NCBI RefSeq assembly: GCF_003002815.1
Contig: NZ_PVTF01000002.1
Location: 310,001 to 374,000, forward strand
Source: Umezawaea tangerina
GTDB lineage: Bacteria > Actinomycetota > Actinomycetes > Mycobacteriales > Pseudonocardiaceae
Length of the DNA stretch: 64,000 nucleotides
Direction: 5' to 3'
A program made the position numbers and the translations under genes. Below, piece after piece: positions 52,562 to 61,498 of the stretch (position 1 is its first letter; each line of letters starts with the position of its first letter). The notes beneath the pieces were generated by a model that ran no database searches, was not told the DNA's origin, and worked only from the letters and a program-made list of their open reading frames with translations.

Positions 52562-53766
52562 CCGTGATCGGGAACGACGCCGCGCTGCGGGACGCCGCGG
52601 ATCCGCTCGCGCACCTGCGCGACCGGTTCCACCCCACGCCGGGGGACGCGGTGTACCTCAACGGCGGCTCCCTGGGCAGGCTGCCCACCGCCACCGCCGG
52701 GATCGTGGACCACGTGGTCCGCGCCGAGTGGGGCGACGGCCTGGCCGGGGCGCGCACCACGTGGTTCGACATGTGCGAGCGGATGGGCGACCGGGTCGCG
52801 GAGGTCGCGCTCGGCGCGCACCCCGGCGAGGTGGTCGTCGGCGACTGCACCAGCGTGAACCTGTACAAGCTGGCGGCCGCGGTGCTGGACGCGGATCCGG
52901 GCCGCCGCGCGATCGTCACCGACGACGACAACTTCCCCACCGACCAGTACGTGCTGGCCGGGGTCGCGGCCGAGCGCGGCGGCACCCTGCGCAGGCTGCA
53001 CACCGACCCGGACCGGGGTCTGGACCTGGACCTGCTGCGCGAGGCGGTGGACGACGACGTCGCGCTGGTGTCGCTGTCGCTCGTGTCCTGCCGCAGCGGG
53101 GCCCTGTTCGACATCGCCGAGGTGCAGGAGATCGCGCACGCGGCGGGCGCGCTGGTGCTGTGGGACCTGAGCCACGCGGCCGGGGCCGTCCCGGTCGACC
53201 TGGCCGCGAACGGCGCGGACCTCGCGGTCGGCTCCACCTACAAGCACCTGTTCGCCGGTCCCGGCGCGCCCGCGTTCCTCTACGTGCGGCGCGACCTGCA
53301 CACGGTGCTGGCCCAGCCGATCCACGGCTGGTACGGGCACCGCGAGCAGCTGGCGATGCGCGGCGACTACGAGGCGGACCCGACGATCCGGCGGTTCCTG
53401 ACCGGCAGCCCGCCGATCCTGTCCGCGGTGGCGATCGAGGCGGGCCTGGCGGTGATCGCCGAGGCCGGGCTGGAGGCGTTGCGCGCCAAGAGCGTCGCGC
53501 TGACCGGCTACCTCCAGGAGCTGCTGGAGCCGACCGGGCTGCGGCTGGCGAGCCCGGTCGACCCCGCCCGGCGCGGCGCCCACGTCACCTACGGGCACCC
53601 GCGTTCGGCGCAGCTCGTGCCGCTGCTGGCGGAGAACGGGGTCTTCGTCGACTACTCGGTGCCCGACCGGCTGCGGCTGACGCCGGCACCGCTGTCCACC
53701 CGCTTCGCCGACGTGGCGACGGCCGCGGAGCGCATCCGCGGGGTACTGGAGAGGAGCGGCCTGTGA
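52558..53766 (+). CDS. kynU: Kynureninase-like PLP enzyme (aminotransferase class V)
   Basis: 402 residues from GTG 52558 (GTGA overlap). PLP site: D203 in VLWDLSHAAGA and K229 in VGSTYKHLFAGPGAPAF, with the GxPGAPAFLYV stretch typical of kynureninase. FHPTPGDAVYLNGGSLG is the N-terminal substrate region. It cleaves kynurenine or 3-hydroxykynurenine to anthranilate or hydroxyanthranilate and alanine. Context with tryptophan dioxygenase supports this. The next gene again overlaps by GTGA. Confidence 0.88.
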   Translation: MTVIGNDAALRDAADPLAHLRDRFHPTPGDAVYLNGGSLGRLPTATAGIVDHVVRAEWGDGLAGARTTWFDMCERMGDRVAEVALGAHPGEVVVGDCTSVNLYKLAAAVLDADPGRRAIVTDDDNFPTDQYVLAGVAAERGGTLRRLHTDPDRGLDLDLLREAVDDDVALVSLSLVSCRSGALFDIAEVQEIAHAAGALVLWDLSHAAGAVPVDLAANGADLAVGSTYKHLFAGPGAPAFLYVRRDLHTVLAQPIHGWYGHREQLAMRGDYEADPTIRRFLTGSPPILSAVAIEAGLAVIAEAGLEALRAKSVALTGYLQELLEPTGLRLASPVDPARRGAHVTYGHPRSAQLVPLLAENGVFVDYSVPDRLRLTPAPLSTRFADVATAAERIRGVLERSGL

Positions 53767-54530
53767 GCCGTCGACGGGTCCTGGTCACCGGGGCGTCGCG
53801 CCCCGCCGGCATCGGCGCCGCGGCCGCCGCGGCGCTGGCCGCCCGTGGTGCCGCGGTCGCCGTGCACGCCCGCGCCGACGTGGAGGCCGCCGAGGCCGTG
53901 GTGGCGAGCCTGTCCGGCGACGGCCACACCGTGGTCGTGGCCGACCTGGCCGACCCCGAGCAGGTGGCCAAGATGGTCGACCAGGCGGTCGCCGTGCTCG
54001 GCGGGGTCGACGTGCTGGTCAACAACGCGGCCCTGCACGTCGAGCACCCCGTCGCGGAGACGTCCTACGCCGACTGGCAGGCCGTGTGGCGGCGCACGCT
54101 GGACGTCAACCTGGTCGGCACGGCCAACGCCACCTGGTGCGTGGTGGACCACCTGCTGCACCGGCCGGAGGGCCCGGCGGGCGCGTCGATCGTCATGGTC
54201 GGCTCGCGCGGCGCCTACCGCGGTGAGCCCGTGGTCTCCGCGTACGGCGCGAGCAAGGCGGGGATGCACGCGTTCGCCCAGTCCATGGCGGTCGCGCTGG
54301 CGCCGCACGGCATCGGCGTCGCCGCCGTGGCGCCCGGTTTCACGATCACCGACCTCACCGAGGAGCTGCTCGACGGCCCGGAGCGCGGCGCGATCCTCGC
54401 CCAGCACCCGTTCGGCCGCGTGGCGAGCGCCGCGGAGATCGGTGCCGCGATCGCCTGGCTCGCCTCGCCGGAGGCTCAGTGGGCCAGCGGCACGGTGCTC
54501 GACCTCAACGGCGCGTCCTACCTGCGCTGA
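53763..54530 (+). CDS. Short-chain dehydrogenase/reductase of the kynurenine operon
   Basis: 255 residues from GTG 53763. VLVTGASRPAGIGAAAAAAL as cofactor motif, VDVLVNNAALH, IVMVGSRGAYRGEP with the catalytic Ser, and AYGASKAGMHAF with Tyr and Lys. Typical FabG-like oxidoreductase. The GTGA overlap and the terminator after its stop show that it ends the operon. Its substrate is unknown; it may reduce a product made from anthranilate. Confidence 0.86.
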   Translation: MSRRRVLVTGASRPAGIGAAAAAALAARGAAVAVHARADVEAAEAVVASLSGDGHTVVVADLADPEQVAKMVDQAVAVLGGVDVLVNNAALHVEHPVAETSYADWQAVWRRTLDVNLVGTANATWCVVDHLLHRPEGPAGASIVMVGSRGAYRGEPVVSAYGASKAGMHAFAQSMAVALAPHGIGVAAVAPGFTITDLTEELLDGPERGAILAQHPFGRVASAAEIGAAIAWLASPEAQWASGTVLDLNGASYLR

Positions 54531-54534
54531 ACCC

Positions 54535-54573
54535 CGCGTCCCCTCGCCGCCCGCCGGGTGGCGAGGGGACGCG
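54535..54573 (+). terminator. Strong hairpin after the kynurenine operon
   Basis: Left arm CGCGTCCCCTCGCC (54535-54548) and right arm GGCGAGGGGACGCG (54560-54573) are exact reverse complements: a 14-bp GC-rich stem with an 11-nt loop. There is no U tract. It lies 5 nt after the stop of the SDR gene and before the convergent membrane protein gene, so it can end both messages. Confidence 0.8.
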
Positions 54574-54606
54574 CGTCGGGAGTCCTTGCACCCCAACGCG
54601 CGCGGC

Positions 54607-55479
54607 CTACGCCTCGTCCCTCCACATGCGATCGTCGTCGGCCGGACCGGGTCTCTCCCAGCCGGTGGGGGCAGGCACCGCGTCACCGTCCGCGGCCACG
54701 CCGTCCGGTTCCGGTCGTGGCGGATGCCCAGACGCGACAACCGGAACCCGGCGCGTCGGGTGCACCGCGGTCAGCAGCAGAACGGCGCCGCCCAGTGCCA
54801 GGGCGAGGATCCCGCCGAGCACGAGCACCGCCGAGGCCGGGCGCAGGGCGGGCACCGACGCCCGCGCGGACAGCCGGGTGTCGACCACGCGCGAGCCGTC
54901 CGCGTTCAGCACCGCCACGGCCCACTTCCCCTCCTCCGCCTGCCACGACGCCGTTCCCGTGCCGTAGGCGACCCAGATCGGCCGCGCGGCGGGCTCGCTG
55001 GGCGCCGGACCGCCGTCCTGGTGCTGGCGGCCGATCGCGGTCCCGTCCAGCCGCAGCTCGTCGTAGTCCACGCCGGTGAGGTAGTCGGCCACGTCGTCGG
55101 CCGTCCCGATGCCGACGAACACGTCGTGGTCGACCCGCAGCTCGACGACCCCGAGCCAGTCCTGCCCGATGGGGACCCCGACGTCGGTCCAGCGCATGTC
55201 GACCGGGCCGAACGAGAGCGCGTAACCACTGGTGCGGAACGACTTCGAGCCCGCGCCGAGGAAACCGTCGGCGTCGCGCTGGGTCGCGTCGACCCAGAAC
55301 CCCAACGACCCGGCGGCCGTGAGGAGCGATCCGACGACCAGCAGCAGCGCGCCGACCAGGGCCGCGGTCCGCCGACCGGTCCACCCGCCCTCGGGCGACC
55401 GGCGACCGCGGAACTCCCCCGGCGGGCCGGGCGCGCCGTCGCCCTCCCGTGGGCGCGGTGGCGCGTGATCATCGGTCAT
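54607..55479 (-). CDS. Two-helix membrane protein with large outside loop, unknown function
   Basis: 290 residues. Gly/Pro-rich basic N-terminus, one membrane segment at about 37-62 (TAALVGALLLVVGSLLTAAG), an outside domain of about 145 residues (WVDATQRDADGFLG; DMRWTDVGVPIGQDWLGVV; DDVADYLTGVDYDEL), a second segment at about 215-240 (SAVLVLGGILALALGGAVLL) and an acidic tail. No family recognised with certainty; the outside part has the look of a DUF4397/DUF4436-like beta domain. Confidence 0.75.
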   Translation of the reverse strand: MTDDHAPPRPREGDGAPGPPGEFRGRRSPEGGWTGRRTAALVGALLLVVGSLLTAAGSLGFWVDATQRDADGFLGAGSKSFRTSGYALSFGPVDMRWTDVGVPIGQDWLGVVELRVDHDVFVGIGTADDVADYLTGVDYDELRLDGTAIGRQHQDGGPAPSEPAARPIWVAYGTGTASWQAEEGKWAVAVLNADGSRVVDTRLSARASVPALRPASAVLVLGGILALALGGAVLLLTAVHPTRRVPVVASGHPPRPEPDGVAADGDAVPAPTGWERPGPADDDRMWRDEA

Positions 55480-55612
55480 GAGGCCAATTTACGCGGCGGA
55501 AGCCGTCCGGAGTGGGCCAGTTCCGCCACCCGGTGAAGCAGGCCGCCGGGCGTGCGGCGTGAACACGCCGGCCCGGCCTTGGGTACGTTGTCCCCAGGTT
55601 TCCGCTAGCTTA

Positions 55613-55648
55613 TGGGAGCGCTCTCACGTTATCGTGGGAGCGCTCTCA
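55613..55648. promoter_or_regulatory. Two CebR-type operators upstream of the GH3 gene
   Basis: TGGGAGCGCTCTCA occurs at 55613-55626 and again at 55635-55648, identical copies with centres 22 bp apart. It differs by one base from TGGGAGCGCTCCCA, the published CebR operator of Streptomyces, which controls cellobiose/cello-oligosaccharide uptake and a GH3 beta-glucosidase. No LacI-family gene lies in the window, so the regulator must be elsewhere. Confidence 0.85.
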
Positions 55649-55919
55649 AGGTGATTCAGTCCCCGGCCGACGACCTGGAGCCGCAGTGCGGATCGCTTCG
55701 TGACGACGCCCCTCGGGGTCGTCGGCATCGCCGTCGGGTCGCTCGTGCTCGGGACCTTCCCGCCGTCCTCGACCCGCGCCCGCGGACCCCGTCCGAGGTG
55801 GGCGCCGCCCGCAGGCACGTCCACACTGGTCGGGATGCCGTGACCCCGCCCGCCCCCGACCCCGTACGCACGACCCGCGGCGACACCGCCACCGCGGCCC
55901 CGACATCCCCGGAGAACAC
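55649..55919 (+). other. 271-bp leader before the GH3 gene with one possible small ORF
   Basis: No standard gene. GTG 55700 to TGA 55843 would encode 47 residues starting VTTPLGVVGIAVGSLVLG, a single hydrophobic stretch followed by a Pro/Arg-rich end. It may be a leftover of a deleted gene, a leader peptide or chance. There is no strong Shine-Dalgarno before it. The remainder is C-rich, with GGAG placed before the GH3 ATG. Confidence 0.4.
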
Positions 55920-58178
55920 ATGGACCACGACCTGCCGTTCCGCGACGCCACCCGACCGGTCGGGGAGCGCGTCGCCGACCTGCTGGGGCGCATGACCCTG
56001 CCGGAGAAGGTCGGGCAGATGACGCAGCTGGACTCGCGGGAGGACCTCGAGGCCCACGTGCTGGACAAGCACGCGGGCTCGATCCTGCACACCTCGCCGG
56101 AGCGCGTGCTGCGCGCCCACGAGCTGACCGCCCGCACCCGCCTGCGCATCCCGCTGCTGGTCGCCGAGGACTGCATCCACGGCCACTCCTTCCACGAGGG
56201 CGCGACGATCTTCCCCACCCAGCTGGGCATGGCCGCGACGTGGAACCCCGAGCTGGTCGAACGGGTGGCGCGGACCACCGCGGTCGAGGTCGCCGCGACG
56301 GGCGTGCACTGGACGTTCTCCCCCGTGCTGTGCATCGCGCGCGACCTGCGGTGGGGTCGGATCAACGAGACGTTCGGCGAGGACCCGGTGCTCATCGGCG
56401 AGCTCGCCTCGGCGATGGTGCGCGGCTACCAGGGCGACGGCCTCGCCGACCCGACGGCGATCCTGGCCACCGCCAAGCACTTCGCCGGGTACTCCGAGAC
56501 GCAGGGCGGCCGCGACGCCAGCGAGGCCGACCTGTCGCGCCGCAAGCTGCGCTCGTGGTTCCTGCCGCCGTTCGAGCGGGTCGCCCGCGAGGGCTGCCGC
56601 ACGTTCATGCTCGGCTACCAGACCACCGACGGCGTCCCGATCACGGTGAACTCGTGGCTGCTGGACGAGGTGCTGCGCGGCGAGTGGGGATACACCGGCA
56701 CGCTGGTGACCGACTGGGACAACGTCGGCCGCATGGTCTGGGAGCAGCGGGTGCAGCCGGACCTGACGCACGCCGCCGCGGCCGCGGTCAAGGCGGGCAA
56801 CGACATGATCATGACGACGCCCCGGTTCTTCGAGGGCGCGCTGGACGCCGTCGAGCTCGGCCTGCTCGACGAGGCCGACGTGGACCAGGCGGTGGGTCGC
56901 GTCCTGACGCTGAAGTTCGAGCTGGGCCTGTTCGAGAACCCGAGGCAGCCCGACCCGGAGCGGCAGCGGGCCGTCGTCAACCACCCGGACCACGCCGCGC
57001 TCAACCTGGAAGTCGCGCGCCGCTCCCTCGTGCTGCTGCGCAACGACGGCCTGCTCCCGTGGCGGCCGGAGACCGGTGGCGGCCGCCGGGTCGCGGTGGT
57101 CGGCCCGCTGGCCGACGACGCCCAGACGCAGCTCGGCGACTGGGCGGGCTCCTCGGGGCAGGTCGACTGGCTGCCCGACGGCCACCCGCGCGACATGATC
57201 ACCACCGTGCTCGACGGCCTGCGCGGCCTCGTGCCGGACGGGTGGGAGGTGGTCCACGCGCCCGGCGCGGGCATCCTCGACCTGGTCCCCGACCCCGAGG
57301 GCGACACGTTCCCCGACGGCCAGCCGCGACCTCAGGTGGTCGTGCCGCGGGCGCCGGACGAGGCGCTGATCGCCGAGGCCGTGGCCGCGGCGCGCGACGC
57401 GGACTTCGTGGTCGCCGTCGTCGGCGACCGGATCGAGCTGGTCGGCGAGGGCCGTTCCACCGCCACGCTCGACCTGGTCGGCGGCCAGAACGCCCTGCTC
57501 GACGCCCTCGCCGCGACCGGAACTCCGCTGGTCGTGGTGCTGCTGGCCTCCAAGCCGCTGGTGCTGCCGTCCTCGGCGCTGGACGCCGCCGCGCTGCTCT
57601 GGGTGGCCAACCCCGGCATGCAGGGCGGCCGGGCGGTCGCCGAGGTGCTGCTCGGCCTGGTCGAGCCCAGCGGGCGGCTGCCCATCTCCTTCGCCCGGCA
57701 CGTCGGCCAGCAGCCCACCTACTACAACCAGGTGCGCGGCCAGCACGGCGTCCGCTACGCCGACCACACTCAGGACCCGGCGTTCGCCTTCGGCGAGGGT
57801 CTGTCCTACACCGAGGTCGAGTACTCCGACCTGGCCGTGGACAGCTCCGTCCTGGGTGCGGGCGACCACGTCCGGGCGACCGTGACCGTGCGCAACGCCG
57901 GTGGGCGGCCCGTCCGGGAGACCGTGCAGGTGTACGTCAGCGACAACGTCACGTCCGCCAGCTGGACCGGGAAGGAGCTCAAGGCGTTCCACCAGGTCGA
58001 CCTGGCGCCGGGCGAGTCCGCGGTGGTGCCCCTCGACGTCCCGGTCGCCGACTGCTCCATCGTGGACGCGACCGGTCGCCGGGTGGTGGAGCCGGGCGAC
58101 TTCACGCTGCTGGTCGGCCCCTCCTCCCGCGACGCGGGCCTGCTGCGGGCGGGCTTCACCGTGAAGGGGACCGCCTGA
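55920..58178 (+). CDS. bglC: Glycoside hydrolase family 3 beta-glucosidase
   Basis: 752 residues. N-terminal barrel with the substrate motif LAKHFAGYSETQGG-like (TAKHFAGYSETQGGR), nucleophile D265 in LVTDWDNVGRM, second alpha/beta domain from about 380 (VAVVGPLADDAQTQLGDWAG), and a C-terminal FnIII-like domain (VRATVTVRNAGGRPVRETVQ). No signal peptide, so it acts in the cytoplasm on imported disaccharides. The two CebR boxes upstream and the family match Streptomyces BglC, which splits cellobiose to glucose. Confidence 0.92.
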   Translation: MDHDLPFRDATRPVGERVADLLGRMTLPEKVGQMTQLDSREDLEAHVLDKHAGSILHTSPERVLRAHELTARTRLRIPLLVAEDCIHGHSFHEGATIFPTQLGMAATWNPELVERVARTTAVEVAATGVHWTFSPVLCIARDLRWGRINETFGEDPVLIGELASAMVRGYQGDGLADPTAILATAKHFAGYSETQGGRDASEADLSRRKLRSWFLPPFERVAREGCRTFMLGYQTTDGVPITVNSWLLDEVLRGEWGYTGTLVTDWDNVGRMVWEQRVQPDLTHAAAAAVKAGNDMIMTTPRFFEGALDAVELGLLDEADVDQAVGRVLTLKFELGLFENPRQPDPERQRAVVNHPDHAALNLEVARRSLVLLRNDGLLPWRPETGGGRRVAVVGPLADDAQTQLGDWAGSSGQVDWLPDGHPRDMITTVLDGLRGLVPDGWEVVHAPGAGILDLVPDPEGDTFPDGQPRPQVVVPRAPDEALIAEAVAAARDADFVVAVVGDRIELVGEGRSTATLDLVGGQNALLDALAATGTPLVVVLLASKPLVLPSSALDAAALLWVANPGMQGGRAVAEVLLGLVEPSGRLPISFARHVGQQPTYYNQVRGQHGVRYADHTQDPAFAFGEGLSYTEVEYSDLAVDSSVLGAGDHVRATVTVRNAGGRPVRETVQVYVSDNVTSASWTGKELKAFHQVDLAPGESAVVPLDVPVADCSIVDATGRRVVEPGDFTLLVGPSSRDAGLLRAGFTVKGTA

Positions 58179-58184
58179 CGGGGC

Positions 58185-58883
58185 TCAGGACCAGCTGATC
58201 TCGCCGGTCCGGTCGACGAACCGGCCGGAGCCGGCGCCGGGTCCCTCGGTGGCCAGGCCGACGATGGCGTCGGTGCCCTCGGTGACGGTCTGCGGACCGC
58301 TGTTGCCGTTGATGTCGGTCGCGGTGTAGCCGGGGTCGGCGGCGTTGACCCGGATGTCGGGCAGAGCCTTGGCGTACTGGGTGGTCAGCATCGTGAGCGC
58401 CGCCTTCGACGCGGTGTAGAGCGGTACGACCACCGTGGACTCGGAGCGCTCGGGGTCGTGGGTGTGGGCGAGCGAGCCCATGCCGCTGCTGACGTTGACG
58501 ATGACCGGGTCCGCCGACCGGCGCAGCAGCGGCAGGAACGCGGTGGTCGTCCGGACCACGCCCGCGACGTTGACGTCGAACACGCCCAGGGCGTCGGCCC
58601 CGGTCAGGGCGCCCGCGTCGCCGAACGGGCCGTGGACGCCCGCGTTGTTGACCAGGACGTCGATCGAGCCCTCGTGCGCGGCGACGTCCGCGGCCGCCGC
58701 GGCGACGGACGCGTCGTCGGTCACGTCGATGGGGACGAAGCGCGCGCCGAGCTCCGCGGCGGCCTTCGCGCCCTGTTCGGGGTCGCGGGCTCCGAGCAGC
58801 ACGGTGTGGCCGAGCCCGACGAGACGGCGGGCGGTCTCGCGGCCGAGCCCCTTGTTCGCTCCGGTGATGAAGGTGGTCGTCAT
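58185..58883 (-). CDS. Short-chain dehydrogenase/reductase
   Basis: 232 residues from ATG 58883. TFITGANKGLGRETARRL, VDVLVNNAGVHGPFG, VNVSSGMGSL and YTASKAALTML hold the cofactor and Ser-Tyr-Lys motifs. C-terminal NAADPGYTATDINGNSG is usual for carbonyl-reductase-like members acting on small aldehydes or ketones. Divergent from an XRE regulator gene with 102 bp between starts; this pairing is common in actinobacteria. Confidence 0.88.
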   Translation of the reverse strand: MTTTFITGANKGLGRETARRLVGLGHTVLLGARDPEQGAKAAAELGARFVPIDVTDDASVAAAAADVAAHEGSIDVLVNNAGVHGPFGDAGALTGADALGVFDVNVAGVVRTTTAFLPLLRRSADPVIVNVSSGMGSLAHTHDPERSESTVVVPLYTASKAALTMLTTQYAKALPDIRVNAADPGYTATDINGNSGPQTVTEGTDAIVGLATEGPGAGSGRFVDRTGEISWS

Positions 58884-58985
58884 GGGACCGATGCTCGTCC
58901 CGCCCGCGTCCCCCGGCCAGGGACGGCTCGACGGTAGGAATGGCGGTACCACCCGGCGCGCGGGCCGGGCGGGGAGAATGGGGCC

Positions 58986-59840
58986 GTGACCACGACACCG
59001 TCGGCCGGGCTGGGCGCGACCATCCGCACCTGGCGGGACCGGCTGCCCCCGTCCGCCGCCGCGCTGCCGGTCGGCCGGTCGCGCCGCACGACCGGGCTGC
59101 GCCGCGAGGAGCTGGCCGACCTCGCGGGCCTGTCGGTCGACTACGTCGTCCGCCTGGAGCAGGGCCGCGCCACCTCCCCCTCCGCTCAGGTCGTCGCGTC
59201 CCTGGCGCGCGCCCTGCAGCTGACCGGCGACGAACGCGACCACCTGTACCGCCTCGCCCGTCTCGTCCCGCCCGCCGACGACGTGATCTCCGACCACATC
59301 ACGCCCGGTGTGCACCGCGTGCTCGGCAGGCTCGGCGACGTCGCGGTCGCCGTGTTCGCGGCCGACTGGCAGCTGATCTGGTGGAACCGCGCCTGGGCCG
59401 CCCTGCTCGGCGACCCGTCGTCGACACCGCCGCGACGGCGCAACTTCGCCCGCGACCGCTTCCCGGTCGACAGCGGCCCACCCCAGCTCGCGCGGTGGCC
59501 GGTGACCGAGTCCGACCGCACCACCACCGACGCCGCCGTGGTGTCCGACCTGCGCCGGGCCACCGGCCGCTTCCCCCGCGACCCCAGGCTGGCCGCGCTG
59601 GTGCACGACCTCACCACGGGCAACGAGCGGTTCGCCGAGCTGTGGGCGGCGGGCAGGGTGTCCTCCCACCGCGAGGACCACAAGACCATCCACCACCCGT
59701 CCGTCGGCCCGGTCGCGATCGACTGCGACATGCTGACCGACGGCGACTCCCACCACAAGATCGTCATCATGACCACCGCCCCGGACAGCCCGGACGAGAC
59801 CAAGCTGCGCCTCGCCACCGTGGCCGGGGCGCTCGCCTAG
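58986..59840 (+). CDS. XRE-family regulator with MmyB-like ligand domain
   Basis: 284 residues from GTG 58986. Helix-turn-helix at about 34-90 (GLRREELADLAGLSVDYVVR, LEQGRATSPSAQVVASLARA), then the MmyB-like sensory part (VFAADWQLIWWNRAWAALLG; RFPRDPRLAALVHDLTTGN; HHPSVGPVAIDCDML). Such regulators often repress a divergent SDR, as here. No clear operator palindrome was found between them. Confidence 0.88.
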   Translation: MTTTPSAGLGATIRTWRDRLPPSAAALPVGRSRRTTGLRREELADLAGLSVDYVVRLEQGRATSPSAQVVASLARALQLTGDERDHLYRLARLVPPADDVISDHITPGVHRVLGRLGDVAVAVFAADWQLIWWNRAWAALLGDPSSTPPRRRNFARDRFPVDSGPPQLARWPVTESDRTTTDAAVVSDLRRATGRFPRDPRLAALVHDLTTGNERFAELWAAGRVSSHREDHKTIHHPSVGPVAIDCDMLTDGDSHHKIVIMTTAPDSPDETKLRLATVAGALA

Positions 59841-59881
59841 CCGACCCCTGGCTGGTCAGGACGGCCGCCGGGTACTCCGCG

Positions 59882-60352
59882 TCACCCGGCCTCGGGGCCG
59901 TGTTCGGTCGACGGCACGGTGGCGTAGCCCGCCATCATCCCGATCTGGGCCTCGTGGGTCATCGGCCTGCCGGAGGCGATCCAGTCGCGGATCTCCTCGA
60001 AGTAGCGGATGTAGAAGTCCGGGGTGACGGTCGAGACCATGACCGCGGGCTCGTCGCCGGGGTTGCCGAAGGTGTGCGGCACCCCTGGGGGCACCATCGC
60101 CATCGCCCCGGCGGTCGCGTCGTGGACCTCGTCGCCGACGGTGAACCGGACGGTGCCCGAGATGACGTAGAAGCCCTCGTCGTGCTGGGAGTGCCGGTGT
60201 TGCGGTGGCCCCTCGCTGTGCGGCGCGAGGGTCAGCTCGATCACCCCGAGGCGGTGGTCGGTGGTGGAGCCGTCCTCGAGGACGCGCAGCCGCGAGCCCC
60301 CGAGCTCGATGACCTCGCCCTGGTCCGGTCCGACGATCGACAGCCGTGCCAT
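59882..60352 (-). CDS. Cupin-domain protein
   Basis: 156 residues from ATG 60352 (AGGA 5-6 nt upstream). Cupin motif 1 is PPQHRHSQHDEGFYVISGTV, with the His/Glu metal ligands, and motif 2 lies near VPPGVPHTFGNPGDEPA. The C-terminal DFYIRYFEEIRDW fits single-domain cupins such as quercetinase-like or isomerase-like proteins. The reaction cannot be told. Downstream of the esterase gene on the same strand, 52 nt apart. Confidence 0.85.
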   Translation of the reverse strand: MARLSIVGPDQGEVIELGGSRLRVLEDGSTTDHRLGVIELTLAPHSEGPPQHRHSQHDEGFYVISGTVRFTVGDEVHDATAGAMAMVPPGVPHTFGNPGDEPAVMVSTVTPDFYIRYFEEIRDWIASGRPMTHEAQIGMMAGYATVPSTEHGPEAG

Positions 60353-60404
60353 GTCAGTCCTGCTTTCCGTTGTCGTTCGGGTGCGTGCCAGCGGTCGGGT
60401 CGGC

Positions 60405-61298
60405 TCAGCCGTCGAGGTGCTGGCGGAGGAAGAGCGCCGCGCGGTCGAGCGCCTGGTCGGCCTCGTCGAGGACTCCCGCGAAGAACTGGAAGACGTGGGG
60501 CACGTCGGCGGTGACGTCGAGGACCACGTCAACGCCCGCGGCGACCGCGCGGGCCGCCATCCGGGTCGAGTCGTCCAGCAGGACCTCGTTGCCGCCCACC
60601 TGGAGCAACGTGGGCGGGAACCCGGTGAGGTCGGCGGTCAGGGCGGGGCTCAGCAGCGGGTCCAGCGGGTCCTGGCCGGGGCAGTACCCGGCGAAGACGG
60701 CCGCGAGGGCCTCACGGGTGAAGAGCGGGTCGACCCCGTGCTTGGCGTCCATGCTCCCGCCGCTCAACGTGAGGTCGAGGCCCGGCGAGAAGGCGGCGAC
60801 GGCCGCCGGGGTCGGTAGACCGCGCTCCCTGGCCCGGAGCAGGGTCGTGACGGCGAGGCTGCCCCCGGCCGAGTCGCCCGCGAGTGCGATCCGCGCGGGG
60901 TCCTCACCGCTGTCGAGCAGCGCCCGGTAGGCCTCCAGGCAGTCGTCGACCGCCGCCGGGAACGGGTGCTCCGGGGCCAGGCGGTAGTCGAGCGACAGCG
61001 CCCGCGCACCCGAGCGGGTCACGAGGTTGCCGGTCAGCGACAGCGACGTCTCCGGCGAGCCGAGCGTCCAGGCACCCCCGTGGAAGTACAGGATCGTCCC
61101 CGGACGCCGCCCCCGCGCGGGCTCGACCACGAGGGCTCGGCGATCGCCGAGCGTCGTCGCGGACGTGGTGATCGCCTCGGGGACGGCGCTCCGCGCCTGC
61201 CTGGCGGCGAAGCCCGCGCGCATCTCCTGCACCGTGCGGGGTGCCGGTCGCGGCTCCCTCAAGACGGCGTCGACCTTCGCGCGTTGTTCCCTGCTCAT
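60405..61298 (-). CDS. Alpha/beta-hydrolase esterase, hormone-sensitive-lipase family
   Basis: About 297 residues from ATG 61298, chosen because AGGGAGG is 10 nt upstream; GTG 61307 is too close to it. Oxyanion motif YFHGGAWTLGSPET, nucleophile Ser in ALAGDSAGGSLAV, then SPGLDLTLSG, catalytic Asp and a final His in VPHVFQFFAGVLDEAD. Typical family IV esterase acting on short acyl esters. Two palindromes lie 40-91 bp upstream, so it is probably regulated, but no regulator gene adjoins it. Confidence 0.88.
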   Translation of the reverse strand: MSREQRAKVDAVLREPRPAPRTVQEMRAGFAARQARSAVPEAITTSATTLGDRRALVVEPARGRRPGTILYFHGGAWTLGSPETSLSLTGNLVTRSGARALSLDYRLAPEHPFPAAVDDCLEAYRALLDSGEDPARIALAGDSAGGSLAVTTLLRARERGLPTPAAVAAFSPGLDLTLSGGSMDAKHGVDPLFTREALAAVFAGYCPGQDPLDPLLSPALTADLTGFPPTLLQVGGNEVLLDDSTRMAARAVAAGVDVVLDVTADVPHVFQFFAGVLDEADQALDRAALFLRQHLDG

Positions 61299-61337
61299 CC
61301 TGTGCACGCCTCCCTGCGCCGCGGCGCGGCACCACTT

Positions 61338-61389
61338 TGATGTCTCGCCGCGACATCACGCTAGCACCTGATGTCACCACGTGACACCA
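61338..61389. promoter_or_regulatory. Two 21-bp palindromes upstream of the esterase gene
   Basis: TGATGTC-N7-GACATCA at 61338-61358 has perfect 7-bp arms. TGATGTC-N7-GACACCA at 61369-61389 has one mismatch. Centres are 31 bp apart, about three turns. The spacing resembles TetR sites. No repressor gene is adjacent, so the regulator must act in trans. Confidence 0.72.
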
Positions 61390-61498
61390 GGGTGGCGGGA
61401 ACGTGCCGCGGAGGTGGGGGTGAGCCTCTTCGCGCGGCGGCGTCCGTCGGACGACGGGCACCGGGGTCCAGTCCCGTGATCACAGGGGGTTGCGGCGG

